Assembly: GCA_900767605.1 (NCBI GenBank)
Contig: CAAFZT010000064.1
Location: 1 to 40,847, forward strand
Length of the DNA: 40,847 bases
Source of the DNA: Bacilli bacterium
GTDB lineage: Bacteria; Bacillota_I; Bacilli_A; RFN20; CAG-826
Reading direction: 5' to 3'
The notes beneath the pieces are model-generated. The model ran no database searches and had not been told where the DNA came from. It saw only the letters and a program-made list of their open reading frames with translations. Shown here one piece after another: positions 33,593 through 40,835 of this stretch. Every line of letters starts with the position of its first letter. The first letter of the stretch is position 1. The position numbers were made by a program, and so were the translations under genes.

Positions 33593-34462
33593 ATGAAAAA
33601 GCACGACTATAAAATTTACGGGAATGAGAAAGAACTCCTCACGTATTTCCCTTACCGAAACGAAGCCCATTTAGATGATCCAAACTATCCGATTCACATC
33701 GAATCGGTGGGAATTACGAAACCCGATCCGAACTACCACGTCTCAAGAAACCGCTGGAACATCTATACCATCGAATATGTGGTTTCGGGGGGAGGGTATC
33801 TCAAATACAATGGAAAAAATTACAAGTTGAGGGAAGGAGATGTCTATATCATGTCTCCGAATTCCGTGCAGAGATACGGATCCGACCACGATAATCCTTA
33901 TGAAAAAATATGGATCAACTTCAGAAGCGATATCTTTGATGAAATCTTAAAAGCGTTCCATTTGACCGAACCCGTGTACCATTGCCGCGCCGTCTTGCAA
34001 TACCTAAAATCCGTCTATAGCCTCAAGGACACCCTGCCATTTGTAGAAGATTCTTCTTTTATTTGTTTCCGACTTCTTCTTGACCTTATTTCCCAAATCA
34101 AAGAAAACGAAATGTCTTCTTCAAGAGGATACCCCGACTTTTTAGAAAAAGTTCTGGAATATATCGACAAGAAAACCCCGAAGCCCATCAGCATCGACGA
34201 GTTAACCCATTATTCCAACGTCTCTACGGGGTGTTTAATCAACGCGTTTAAAAAATATATGGGGGAGACGCCCTATTCCTATCAGTTAAAAACGAGACTG
34301 AAGCTATCCAAAATGTATTTAACGAATACGAATAAAGGATTGGATGAGATCGCCTACATCTGCCATTTTTATGATGCGTTCGCGTTATCTCGGTCCTTCA
34401 AAAAGTACTTTGGGCAGTCGCCCAAGGAATATCGGGATTCTTTGACGAAGCAAAAGGCGTAA
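33593..34462 (+). CDS. AraC family transcriptional regulator
   Basis: This is a 289-residue protein. The N-terminal half is a cupin-like sugar-sensing domain (GGGYLKYNGKNYKLREGDVYIMSPNSVQRYG). The C-terminal 100 residues hold two helix-turn-helix motifs (SIDELTHYSNVSTGCLINAFKKYMG and GLDEIAYICHFYDAFALSRSFKKYFG) and the usual closing QSPKEYRDS. It is divergent from the ten-gene operon, with 97 nt between the starts, and is almost certainly its activator. No ribosome site is seen; -10-like CATAAT and TAAAAT elements lie close to the ATG. Confidence 0.9.
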   Translation: MKKHDYKIYGNEKELLTYFPYRNEAHLDDPNYPIHIESVGITKPDPNYHVSRNRWNIYTIEYVVSGGGYLKYNGKNYKLREGDVYIMSPNSVQRYGSDHDNPYEKIWINFRSDIFDEILKAFHLTEPVYHCRAVLQYLKSVYSLKDTLPFVEDSSFICFRLLLDLISQIKENEMSSSRGYPDFLEKVLEYIDKKTPKPISIDELTHYSNVSTGCLINAFKKYMGETPYSYQLKTRLKLSKMYLTNTNKGLDEIAYICHFYDAFALSRSFKKYFGQSPKEYRDSLTKQKA

Positions 34463-34638
34463 TCTTTGGCAAGCGGGCGAAAAGCAGTCTCCTTTCATTT
34501 TCCTATGCACTCCGTTAATTTCCGTTTTGTATTCTTTGATATTTCATCAGATAGTTCGATGATTGCTTAATGGAAATCTCTTTTCTCGATAGCAAAATAC
34601 GTTATTCTTTTACTGCTAAAAACGAAGGCTAAGCAAAC

Positions 34639-35727
34639 ATGAAAATGCATGAAATAGACCAGAATTTCGATACCACGTTTGAATCTCCTAGCGATATCCA
34701 GTGGCATTCTCCTTTGGAAGAACCTTTTTCCCTCCGCGGCGTGTTCTATTCAGAGGAAGAGAAATTGTACCGCCGCTTGCCGAAAGAATTCGCCGCCTCC
34801 ATCCATGAAAAGATTGCTTTCCTAGCCCAAAATACAGCCGGAGGCAGAATTCGGTTCCAAACCAGTTCCCCTTATATCGCCCTCCGTGTAGAAGAGCCTT
34901 TTGACGAACCCCTTCCCCATATGACGATTTTTGGCAAAAACGGAATCTCGATCTTTGCCAATCAGGAATACGTGGGTTGCATCGCTCCAACCTATAGTCA
35001 AATCGTTCAAGCGGATCCTGCTTTTAATGGCAACGGGAAAATCCTTTTTGACGGAATCGCAAAGCCCCAAATAGAAGGTCTATACCAAGTAGAATTGTTC
35101 CTTCCTCTTTATAGTGGCCTTATTAGCATCTACATCGGATTAAAAGACGGTGCAATTCTATTGCCACCCACCCCCTATAAGCATCCAAAGCCCGTTCTCT
35201 TTTATGGCTCTTCCATCACCCAAGGGGCATGTGCCAGCAAACCGGGCGACGATTATATCTCCCGGCTATCTAGAAGATTGGATTTTGATTTTATCAATTA
35301 TGGTTTTTCGGGGAACGCCAAAGCAGAGCCTGAAATGGCCAAATACCTTTCACAGCAAGAAGCTTCGGTATTTGTTTTAGATTATGACCATAATGCGCCA
35401 GATGAGAAGTATTTAAGAAAAACGCATTATCCCTTATATAAGACGATAAGAGATGCTAATCCTACTACCCCCATCCTTTTCATGACGATGCCTGGGTTTG
35501 AAAATTGGAAGGACAGGCCATCCCACAAAGCCCGGAGAAAAGTTATTCTAGATACCTGGAAGAAGGCCAAGGAAGACGGGGATAACAACGTATATTTCAT
35601 CGACTGCTATGGATGCTTTGGGGATCAAAACGAATGTGGGACCGTGGATAATGGGCACCCTAACTCCTTAGGCTTCGAGAAAATGGCGGAAAAGGTGTAT
35701 CCCGTTCTTAAAGGATTGCTCCAATAA
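34639..35727 (+). CDS. Cytosolic SGNH/GDSL esterase with N-terminal jelly-roll
   Basis: This is a 362-residue protein without a signal. Residues about 1-175 form a beta-rich N-terminal domain, like those preceding esterase domains in SGNH/CE2-type enzymes. The hydrolase has the catalytic Ser in YGSSITQG (about 190), Gly in GFSGNAKAEPEM, the Asn-like segment LDYDHNAPD, and the Asp-His pair in VDNGHPNSLGF. It likely deacetylates imported oligosaccharides. It is on the strand of the AraC gene, 176 nt downstream. I see no clear operator or promoter in that gap. The structured region after it may be part of its 3' mRNA end. Confidence 0.85.
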   Translation: MKMHEIDQNFDTTFESPSDIQWHSPLEEPFSLRGVFYSEEEKLYRRLPKEFAASIHEKIAFLAQNTAGGRIRFQTSSPYIALRVEEPFDEPLPHMTIFGKNGISIFANQEYVGCIAPTYSQIVQADPAFNGNGKILFDGIAKPQIEGLYQVELFLPLYSGLISIYIGLKDGAILLPPTPYKHPKPVLFYGSSITQGACASKPGDDYISRLSRRLDFDFINYGFSGNAKAEPEMAKYLSQQEASVFVLDYDHNAPDEKYLRKTHYPLYKTIRDANPTTPILFMTMPGFENWKDRPSHKARRKVILDTWKKAKEDGDNNVYFIDCYGCFGDQNECGTVDNGHPNSLGFEKMAEKVYPVLKGLLQ

Positions 35728-35735
35728 TTCCTGAA

Positions 35736-35860
35736 GGGGAATTACGAAAGGTTGCGACCTTGCGGCAAATAATGCCCTACGGCGCTCGGGTTGTACTTCT
35801 TTCTTCCAGCGAATACAATTCCAGCAAGAAATATCCTTTACAATAACCACGGAATTCCCC
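35736..35860. ncRNA. Candidate structured RNA between convergent genes
   Basis: GGGGAATT (35736-35743) pairs with AATTCCCC (35853-35860). After an A/G mismatch, CG/CG and GGTT/AACC extend the stem to about 14 pairs. Inside are two more hairpins: GGCA-AATAA-TGCC (35764-35776), and TTGTA...TACAA enclosing TTTCTT/AAGAAA and GAAT/ATTC. The result is a three-way junction. Both strands fold similarly. A T-run hairpin 22 nt downstream favours the plus strand. It is not a family I recognise. Confidence 0.4.
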
Positions 35861-35881
35861 TATTAAATGAAAGTGCCCAAG

Positions 35882-35905
35882 CCAGCAATGATGGGACTGG
35901 TTTTT
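35882..35905 (+). terminator. Candidate terminator after the SGNH gene and structured region
   Basis: CCAG (35882-35885) and CTGG (35897-35900) form a short stem with a weaker inner part and are followed by TTTTT. The stem is short, so confidence is moderate. Confidence 0.45.
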
Positions 35906-35956
35906 ACCTTCCATAAAATTCCCTTTCATTTTTGGAGGCAGTTTTTGCATTTCGGT

Positions 35957-36862
35957 TTATAAATCGCAATCTTCTTCCATGTTTAAGATGGATTTCACCT
36001 CTTTTTTTACGTGGTTCAGGTCCCCGCTAGAAAGAAGGGGGATCAGTTTTTGAATTTGATTAGGTGTCTTGTTCCACCACTCCAGTTTTTCTAGTAGTTC
36101 AATCATCTCATCGTCAAATCTTTTCCTAATGACCTTAGCGGGGTTGCCAACCACCACGGAGTAGGGGGGAACGTCCTTTGCTACCACGGAGTTCGCACCA
36201 ATGATGCACCCATCTCCAACATGAACCCCAGGCAAAAAGGTAACGTTTTGGCCAATCCAAACGTCGTTCCCAATGACGGTATCGCCCTTATACGGCAAAT
36301 CCTCTTTCGCAGGGGAATTTTGCTTCCAACCATTGAAGATATAGAAAGGATATGTGGAAGCGGAATCCATCGAATGATTGGCCCCATTCATGATGAATTC
36401 CACGCCTCTTCCGATTTGGCAGAACTTGCCAATAATCAATTTATCGCCAATAAAGTCATAATGATGGGTGACGTGCCTTTGAAAATTTTGACCATCAAAA
36501 TAGGTGTATTCGCCCACCTTGATGTTGGGGCAATCAATTAAGGTCGGCTTGACATAGACAACGCTTTCGTCCCTCGATTTAAGGGGGTGAATCCTTCTCC
36601 AATCCGGCTTATCCGCCTTCTCTGCTCGGAACATCAGATCATCGGATTCCCGATCCGATAAATCCAAGAACTCATTGGCATTGACGCCGAATTCCAGGAT
36701 TAACTTAATCACCTTGTCGAAGGACATGTCCGTCAACCCGGTCTCCAGTTTGTTAATCATGGATTTATGGGTATATCCCAACGTCTCCGCGAATTCTTGC
36801 TGAGTCATGTTGTTGTCCAAGCGAATCTTTTTGATTCGATCACCTAATACTTTGTATGCCAT
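35957..36862 (-). CDS. HTH regulator fused to Vat-type acetyltransferase
   Basis: This is a 301-residue protein. An XRE/Cro HTH covers about 1-60 (MTQQEFAETLGYTHKSMINKLETG). The rest, from about 75, is a left-handed beta-helix of hexapeptide repeats in the CatB/Vat xenobiotic acetyltransferase group. It has the catalytic His region MNGANHSMD, DVWIGQNVTFLPGVHVGDGCIIGANSVV, and the C-terminal WWNKTP. Such enzymes acetylate streptogramins, chloramphenicol or sugars. Fusion to a DNA-binding domain suggests self-regulation by substrate or acetyl-CoA, which is inference. AGGAGAGG precedes the ATG at 36862. The 16-bp palindrome at 36880 sits just upstream. Confidence 0.85.
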   Translation of the reverse strand: MAYKVLGDRIKKIRLDNNMTQQEFAETLGYTHKSMINKLETGLTDMSFDKVIKLILEFGVNANEFLDLSDRESDDLMFRAEKADKPDWRRIHPLKSRDESVVYVKPTLIDCPNIKVGEYTYFDGQNFQRHVTHHYDFIGDKLIIGKFCQIGRGVEFIMNGANHSMDSASTYPFYIFNGWKQNSPAKEDLPYKGDTVIGNDVWIGQNVTFLPGVHVGDGCIIGANSVVAKDVPPYSVVVGNPAKVIRKRFDDEMIELLEKLEWWNKTPNQIQKLIPLLSSGDLNHVKKEVKSILNMEEDCDL

Positions 36863-36871
36863 ACCCTCTCC

Positions 36872-36902
36872 TTTTAACCGGGTCGAATTCGACCCCCCAT
36901 TA
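36872..36902. repeat. 31-bp inverted repeat, left copy, with 16-bp palindrome
   Basis: Contains the perfect palindrome GGGTCGAATTCGACCC (36880-36895). The 31-bp block is the inverse of 37525-37555 with one mismatch. It lies directly upstream of the ribosome site of the HTH-acetyltransferase gene, where it could be an operator. Confidence 0.75.
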
Positions 36903-36923
36903 AACCCACTGATTTTGAGGGGT

Positions 36924-37743
36924 TTATTTCTTTTCAATTCTCTTTATTGGCTTAATGTTGTTCTTATTAAATAGCTCTTTTTCTCTATTCGCTTCTTTGT
37001 TAAGCAAGACAAGAGACGATCCTGCTGGTTGGATTTTTGAGGTATCAGCATGGAATTTAAATATTCGAGATTGCTTAAAATCGCCAGTTCGATTGTGCTT
37101 GCGTAATCCCTAACATTCCCTTTCTTGCCCGGGTTTTCATCTCTCCATTGTTTTGCAGTTTTTCCAAACAAAGCGACATTCAGAAGATCGGCCTCATTCG
37201 CGTAAATATAACTCTTTTGTTCGCTGGACAATTCAACAGGAACTAAATATTCCTTAAATCCGTATGGATTAAATAATTCAGTTTCGTTAGCAACCTCTTC
37301 CCTTGCCATTCCAGTTGTTCTGATTCTTGAATTTTTAATCTCTGAAACTCTTTAATGATGTAAAGTTTAACTTCTGCAGAAATCCATGACGCAAACTCCA
37401 GCGCAATATCACGATGAGCGAAAGTGCCACCATTTTTAGTCGGTTTTGTTCTGATTCCAATTGCATTAAATTCATTAATCCACCTAGTTGGCGACATCGT
37501 GAACGAATTCTTGCCAGACTCTGCTAATAGGGGGTCGAATTCGACCCGGTTAAAATTAGGGTTGTTCAGAGTTTCCCATAACCCCAGGAATTCAAGAGAT
37601 GATCTAAGCCTCATCCAATTCTTGACAACATCTTTCGGTTCCTTTGGATTTTTGGCCCTTGCAATATCAGTTAAACCGATGAAATCATCATCTCCAGTAC
37701 CGGTAATATTAATATCAATATTTTTAACCGTAATTTTATCCAT
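36924..37743 (-). pseudogene. KilA-N domain gene broken by two frameshifts
   Basis: Three frames together spell one KilA-N protein. Segment 1 (37743 to about 37255) runs MDKITVKNIDINITG through the KilA-N core (NSFTMSPTRWINEFNAIGIRTKPTKNGGTFAHRDIALEF) to NYLIHTD. Segment 2 (about 37290-37015) continues EYLVPVELSSEQ through VALFGKTAKQWRDENPGKKGN to NQQDRLL. Segment 3 ends LNKEANREKELFN and stops at 36924. The shifts lie near 37252-37262 and 36998-37015. KilA-N proteins are phage and mobile-element DNA-binding proteins. AAGGA precedes the start. Confidence 0.8.
37525..37555. repeat. 31-bp inverted repeat, right copy, inside the KilA-N coding region
   Basis: Inverse of 36872-36902 with one mismatch. 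Here it encodes NFNRVEFDPLL, so it is inside a conserved coding part, and the intergenic copy is probably the derived one. Confidence 0.75.
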
Positions 37744-37818
37744 GAAACGATTCCTTTTTATCAATTCTATTCTACCTCATTTATGAATATATTCTACAGA
37801 TATACGAAATATTTACAT

Positions 37819-37847
37819 AAAAACGGCTCCGATTTCTCAGAACCGTT
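37819..37847 (-). terminator. Rho-independent terminator
   Basis: AACGG / CCGTT (37847-37822) with a wobble-containing inner helix and a GAAA loop on the minus strand, followed by TTTTT. It probably ends the DUF4314 operon, over 300 nt downstream of its last gene. Confidence 0.65.
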
Positions 37848-38163
37848 ACAGACATTTGTCTTTCTTTCGCCAAAATAATACCAGTTTTATCGATTTCTGA
37901 TAGTTTTTCGATGGCACCCCGAACGTAAATGATACAAAACGTTCGGCCGTAGACAGATTATACACTTCATTTCGCTCGGTTGTAGAGGGAGAACGCACCC
38001 TCATTTCGTTCGGTCATGGCATAAGAAAACATCCCATTACGTTCGGTAATGCAACCACCACTTTTATCGACGATGGATGCCGTAACCGGCCGAAAGTCAT
38101 TGCCTTTTAGGGAAATTTATGGTTTCATAATGGCGGATTCACCCGTGGTAGTTCGGCTATCGC
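37848..38163. repeat. Gene-free stretch with 13-nt motif at 33-nt spacing
   Basis: No gene is seen here. CATTTCGTTCGGT-like motifs start at 37935 (CAAAACGTTCGGC), 37968 (CATTTCGCTCGGT), 38002 (CATTTCGTTCGGT) and 38035 (CATTACGTTCGGT), spaced 33, 34 and 33 nt. A weak copy is at about 37903. CCGAACGT (37919-37926) and ACGTTCGG (37939-37946) also form a local inverted repeat. The 20-nt intervals differ from each other. Confidence 0.7.
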
Positions 38164-38490
38164 CTAGTGGGAATCCTTTTTCTTTATGATTGACCATATC
38201 TTATCGATATCCTCGGGACATAGTTTGTAATCCTTGAGAACCTCGCTCAGATACTCCTTGGAATCGATTCTGACATCATCCCTTAAATAGGAATCCTGGT
38301 TCCAATCCTGCGGGTTGTGGATCTTCACGTTCTTGTGGTGTCCGCGCTTCGGGCTCTTCGTCAATCCGATGTTCACGTAGGCTTTGCCGTCTTCAGTCTC
38401 GCCGACGATGAGGGAGGGGTGTTTCCCCTTCCCCATCCCAGCGATTTTTCTCTTCAGGTTGTAACGGAAATGCCATTTCACCTTTTTCAT
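38164..38490 (-). CDS. Hypothetical basic protein paired with DUF4314
   Basis: This is a 108-residue, strongly basic soluble protein. Segments HPSLIVGETEDGKAYVNIGLTKSPKRG and YLRDDVRIDSKEYL loosely recall the PemK/MazF toxin pattern of strand, T/S-x-P, and D-R-x-D-K, but the match is too weak to assign. Relatives are found on Firmicutes mobile elements, as I recall. It overlaps the DUF4314 gene by ATGA, with AGAGG 8 nt before its start, so the pair is co-translated. Confidence 0.55.
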   Translation of the reverse strand: MKKVKWHFRYNLKRKIAGMGKGKHPSLIVGETEDGKAYVNIGLTKSPKRGHHKNVKIHNPQDWNQDSYLRDDVRIDSKEYLSEVLKDYKLCPEDIDKIWSIIKKKDSH

Positions 38491-38669
38491 ATCGAATCGC
38501 CTCTTTGGACAAGCTCGAATTGATCCGTTCCAGGGATGAGCGCGCAGCCGCCCCAGGTGCCGTGGAGCTGGCCAAGGTCATCGATGTATTTGACAACGCC
38601 TTCCCTCCCCTCGTACTTGGGCTCGCCCTCCATTTGGATGATTTTGATTTTGTCGCCGATTTTAGTCAT
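38487..38669 (-). CDS. DUF4314 family small protein
   Basis: This is a 60-residue protein matching the DUF4314 pattern: GDKIKIIQMEGEP, GREGVVKYIDDLGQLHGTWGGC, ALIPGTDQFELV. The family is a small SH3-like beta-barrel common on conjugative and phage-like elements, function unknown. AGGAGG lies 7 nt before the ATG at 38669. An upstream ATG in the same frame (38774) is not supported by a ribosome site. It overlaps the next gene by 4 nt. Confidence 0.75.
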   Translation of the reverse strand: MTKIGDKIKIIQMEGEPKYEGREGVVKYIDDLGQLHGTWGGCALIPGTDQFELVQRGDSI

Positions 38670-39108
38670 GTTCTTACCTCCTATCGGAAAAATCGTGGTG
38701 CTTCCCGAAAGGGTTAAAAAAGCCATCACCATGCCGAAAAACACCGGTGCTACCAACCTGGATGCTATCCACAATGGCAGCTGGTGTTACGTCAGCCCTG
38801 TGACGGCCACATGCTCAGAAAAATCATTCCGTGCGGAGCTTACCGCCGCGTTTGATCCGTGCCTTGTCCCACATCAGACGGTTGAGAGTTACACGGAGGC
38901 ATCCGCGCGACGATTGGGCGATACTTTCCCGCATCAATAGCCCCTAACACTCGAGCCATCGGTTCAAACAACCATTTACCAACTCCTGCTCGGATAAGGC
39001 GCTGGATACTCAGCCCGCCCGTGATCTACCTGCTTGAACAGCATTATTGTAATAATGAAAAAGGCAAAAAGGGAGTGGGTCCACTGGTATTTTGCTATTT
39101 TCTTTTCG
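38670..39108. other. Gene-free stretch
   Basis: No convincing gene lies here. CATTATT-GT-AATAATG (39042-39057) is a near-palindrome that could be an operator. A short CACCGGTG palindrome followed by TTTTT on the minus strand is at about 38734-38746. Confidence 0.4.
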
Positions 39109-40179
39109 CTAATCCTTGCTTTCCGATAAGGCTTGTATTTGCGACCTTTTCTTATCCAAGTAATCAATCAACGATGAGGCCAAAGCAAAGGTAGCGCTTT
39201 GATGGAACAATGCTGGATAAGAATATTTGATTGACCAAAGTTATATGTTCCATAGGAGTTTTTCTTGGGATAAAAGAAGTCACGTTCAGTGTCTGGAACG
39301 AGGAACGCATCAGAAGCGGAGCATTTGATGTTATATCCGAATTGCTCATCGGTGGATTGACGTTTTCGATAAACGGTTGCGTTTTCATACCACCCAACGA
39401 CTACGTTTTTATCGTAACCAGGCCCCTTGGAGATGAATACGACCCGAATCCCCGTCGCCACATCGCTCCCCTTGAAAACCGGATCGATGTTCTCAATGTG
39501 AATATCCTTCGCGAACGCGGGGTCGCCGAGGTGATTCTTAGCATCCGAATACAAGGTCTTAACGAATCCGCGGAAAAACCCATCTTGGCAAATGTGAAAG
39601 TTGTTTTTCTCGCCGCCATCCTTATTCTTCGTTGGATACTTCCCTCCGCCGCCCAGGATACAATCATCGTCCGTGATCCCGTCATAACGTTTCATATACG
39701 TGATGTCGCAAATGAGGAGCCTCCCAAGCGAAGACGCGTCCATCCGCTTTCCTTTAATCGGAACCTTTTCATCGATGATTTCGAATACGCGGGTTCCGTC
39801 ATCGCGGATTTCGATGTGCTTAAAAGCTCCCGTGAACTTGTGGACATTCCGGCGTCCGCCGAACTTATCGTGGGCAAAAACGAAACGGATTCTGGGCTCC
39901 ATGTCCGTCATGTGCCCGTCAAAAGGCCTTTCTGTCCATACGCGGCCGTCTGGTGAAAACCGGTTTTCCCAGTTCCCGTTCCCTGATAGGAAGGCAGTCC
40001 ATAAAAGCGAGATAAAGTTCATACCGTCTTTTCGCCTCGAGATACTCACCCCTGCGCCGCTCCTTCATCTCGGGATCGCCGATTATGCCATAGCCATGGA
40101 TGACGCGACGTATTTTGTTCATCGCGTGGGCCCAGTCATAGAAGCCCAGGTAGTTCTTTCGGAATATGAAGTGTTTCAT
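39109..40179 (-). pseudogene. Broken gene of possible restriction-associated family
   Basis: Three frames appear to belong together. The first (from 40179) gives MKHFIFRKNYLGFYDWAHAM to ELGKPVF. The second (about 39960-39230) gives SPDGRVWTERPFDGHM, RIRFVFAHDKFGGRRNVHKFTGAF, then GGGGKYPTKNKDGGEKNNFH, VVGWYENATVYRK and NFGQSN. The third (to 39109) gives ATFALASSLIDYLDKKRSQ. The middle parts resemble domains I have seen in restriction-associated nucleases, but I cannot name the family firmly. Two frame changes, near 39960 and 39230, imply decay. Confidence 0.5.
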
Positions 40180-40527
40180 CAGGACACATCAATCCATAGA
40201 AGTCCGGTTCCATCAATCATAGGCGGTTGCAATCCTCTAGCCCGGCAAGGACTGGGGGTTGCAACCGCTCCTCATATTTCGCCCTAGGGTGTTGCAAGGA
40301 CAAGCCTACCGAAAACAGGGGGCGTTGCACGACCGAACGATTTGATTTGGGCCCTTTTATGGCGATTTTGTCGAAAAAAGAGGCCAGCCATGGAACCAGG
40401 ATCAACAGAATTAGGCCGAGCCTTAGGCCTGACCTATAGGCATTAAAATAGTGGTTGGCCCGCCAAAGAAGGCAACGGCAAAGGCTGAATGGCCTTTCCA
40501 AGGATTCCCGAACATTGAACGAAAATG
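40180..40527. repeat. Gene-free stretch with GTTGCA motif at 32-33-nt spacing
   Basis: No gene is seen. GTTGCA(A/C) occurs at 40226, 40258, 40291 and 40324, spaced 32, 33 and 33 nt, each preceded by a G-rich tract (GGCG, GGGG, GGGT, GGGC). Unit 4 also contains ACCGAACGATTTG (40332-40344), close to the motif of the 37935-38047 array on its reverse strand. Intervals are unrelated. Confidence 0.65.
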
Positions 40528-40573
40528 AATCGAGTAGAGAGTGAGAAGCGATTGCTGCTCCGCTCCCTCTCAC

Positions 40574-40607
40574 ACCACCGTACGTGCGGTCTTCCGCATA
40601 CGGCGGT
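40574..40607 (-). ncRNA. Group II intron domain V
   Basis: 34 nt: ACCGCCGTATGCGG, loop AAGA, then CCGCACGTACGGTGGT with the 2-nt bulge. The lower stem carries CGC where most group II introns have AGC, the class C signature. It is the catalytic core. Confidence 0.85.
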
Positions 40608-40619
40608 TTAAACAAACAT

Positions 40620-40835
40620 CTATGCCATCTTCTTAAGATAGTATTCAAGGGGGTCTAAAAGCCCTCTTTTCTTCAGTCGTGAATTTGAGATTGCTCTTTG
40701 GACGACGCAAGAATGAGAGATGAACTGATAGCCTCTTCTGCAGAAGGTCAGGCCTTTGGCTTCCTCTCTATCAATCTTCAGTTGGACTAGAGCCTCCACC
40801 TTCTTTTGGTAGACTATAATCCCTATTATGGGAAG
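40620..40835 (-). CDS. Group II intron maturase, C-terminal fragment
   Basis: 71 codons end in CRRGYQFISHSC, AISNSRLKKRGLLDPLEYYL and KKMA before a TAG. It resembles the DNA-binding/X end of class C intron proteins. In this frame a TAA lies at 40838-40836, near the window edge. The upstream protein may be shifted in frame or absent. Confidence 0.6.
   Translation of the reverse strand, partial: LPIIGIIVYQKKVEALVQLKIDREEAKGLTFCRRGYQFISHSCVVQRAISNSRLKKRGLLDPLEYYLKKMA

Noticed and set aside
35736..35860. 16S rRNA-like TCGGGTTGTA in the structured region
   Set aside because: The 10-base match and GGGGAAT are not spaced as in 16S rRNA, and flanking bases do not align.
35736..35860. Integron attC site
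   Set aside because: The ends lack the RYYYAAC/GTTRRRY core pair and no integrase is present.
37903..38047. CRISPR array
   Set aside because: Repeats are only about 13 nt and imperfect, and no cas genes are near.
39231..39956. 241-codon plus-strand reading frame
   Set aside because: It mirrors the minus-strand remnant, whose translation has recognisable conserved blocks while this one does not.
40226..40344. CRISPR array ending in TTGCAAC
   Set aside because: Only six to seven bases repeat; the rest of each unit is unrelated and there are no cas genes.
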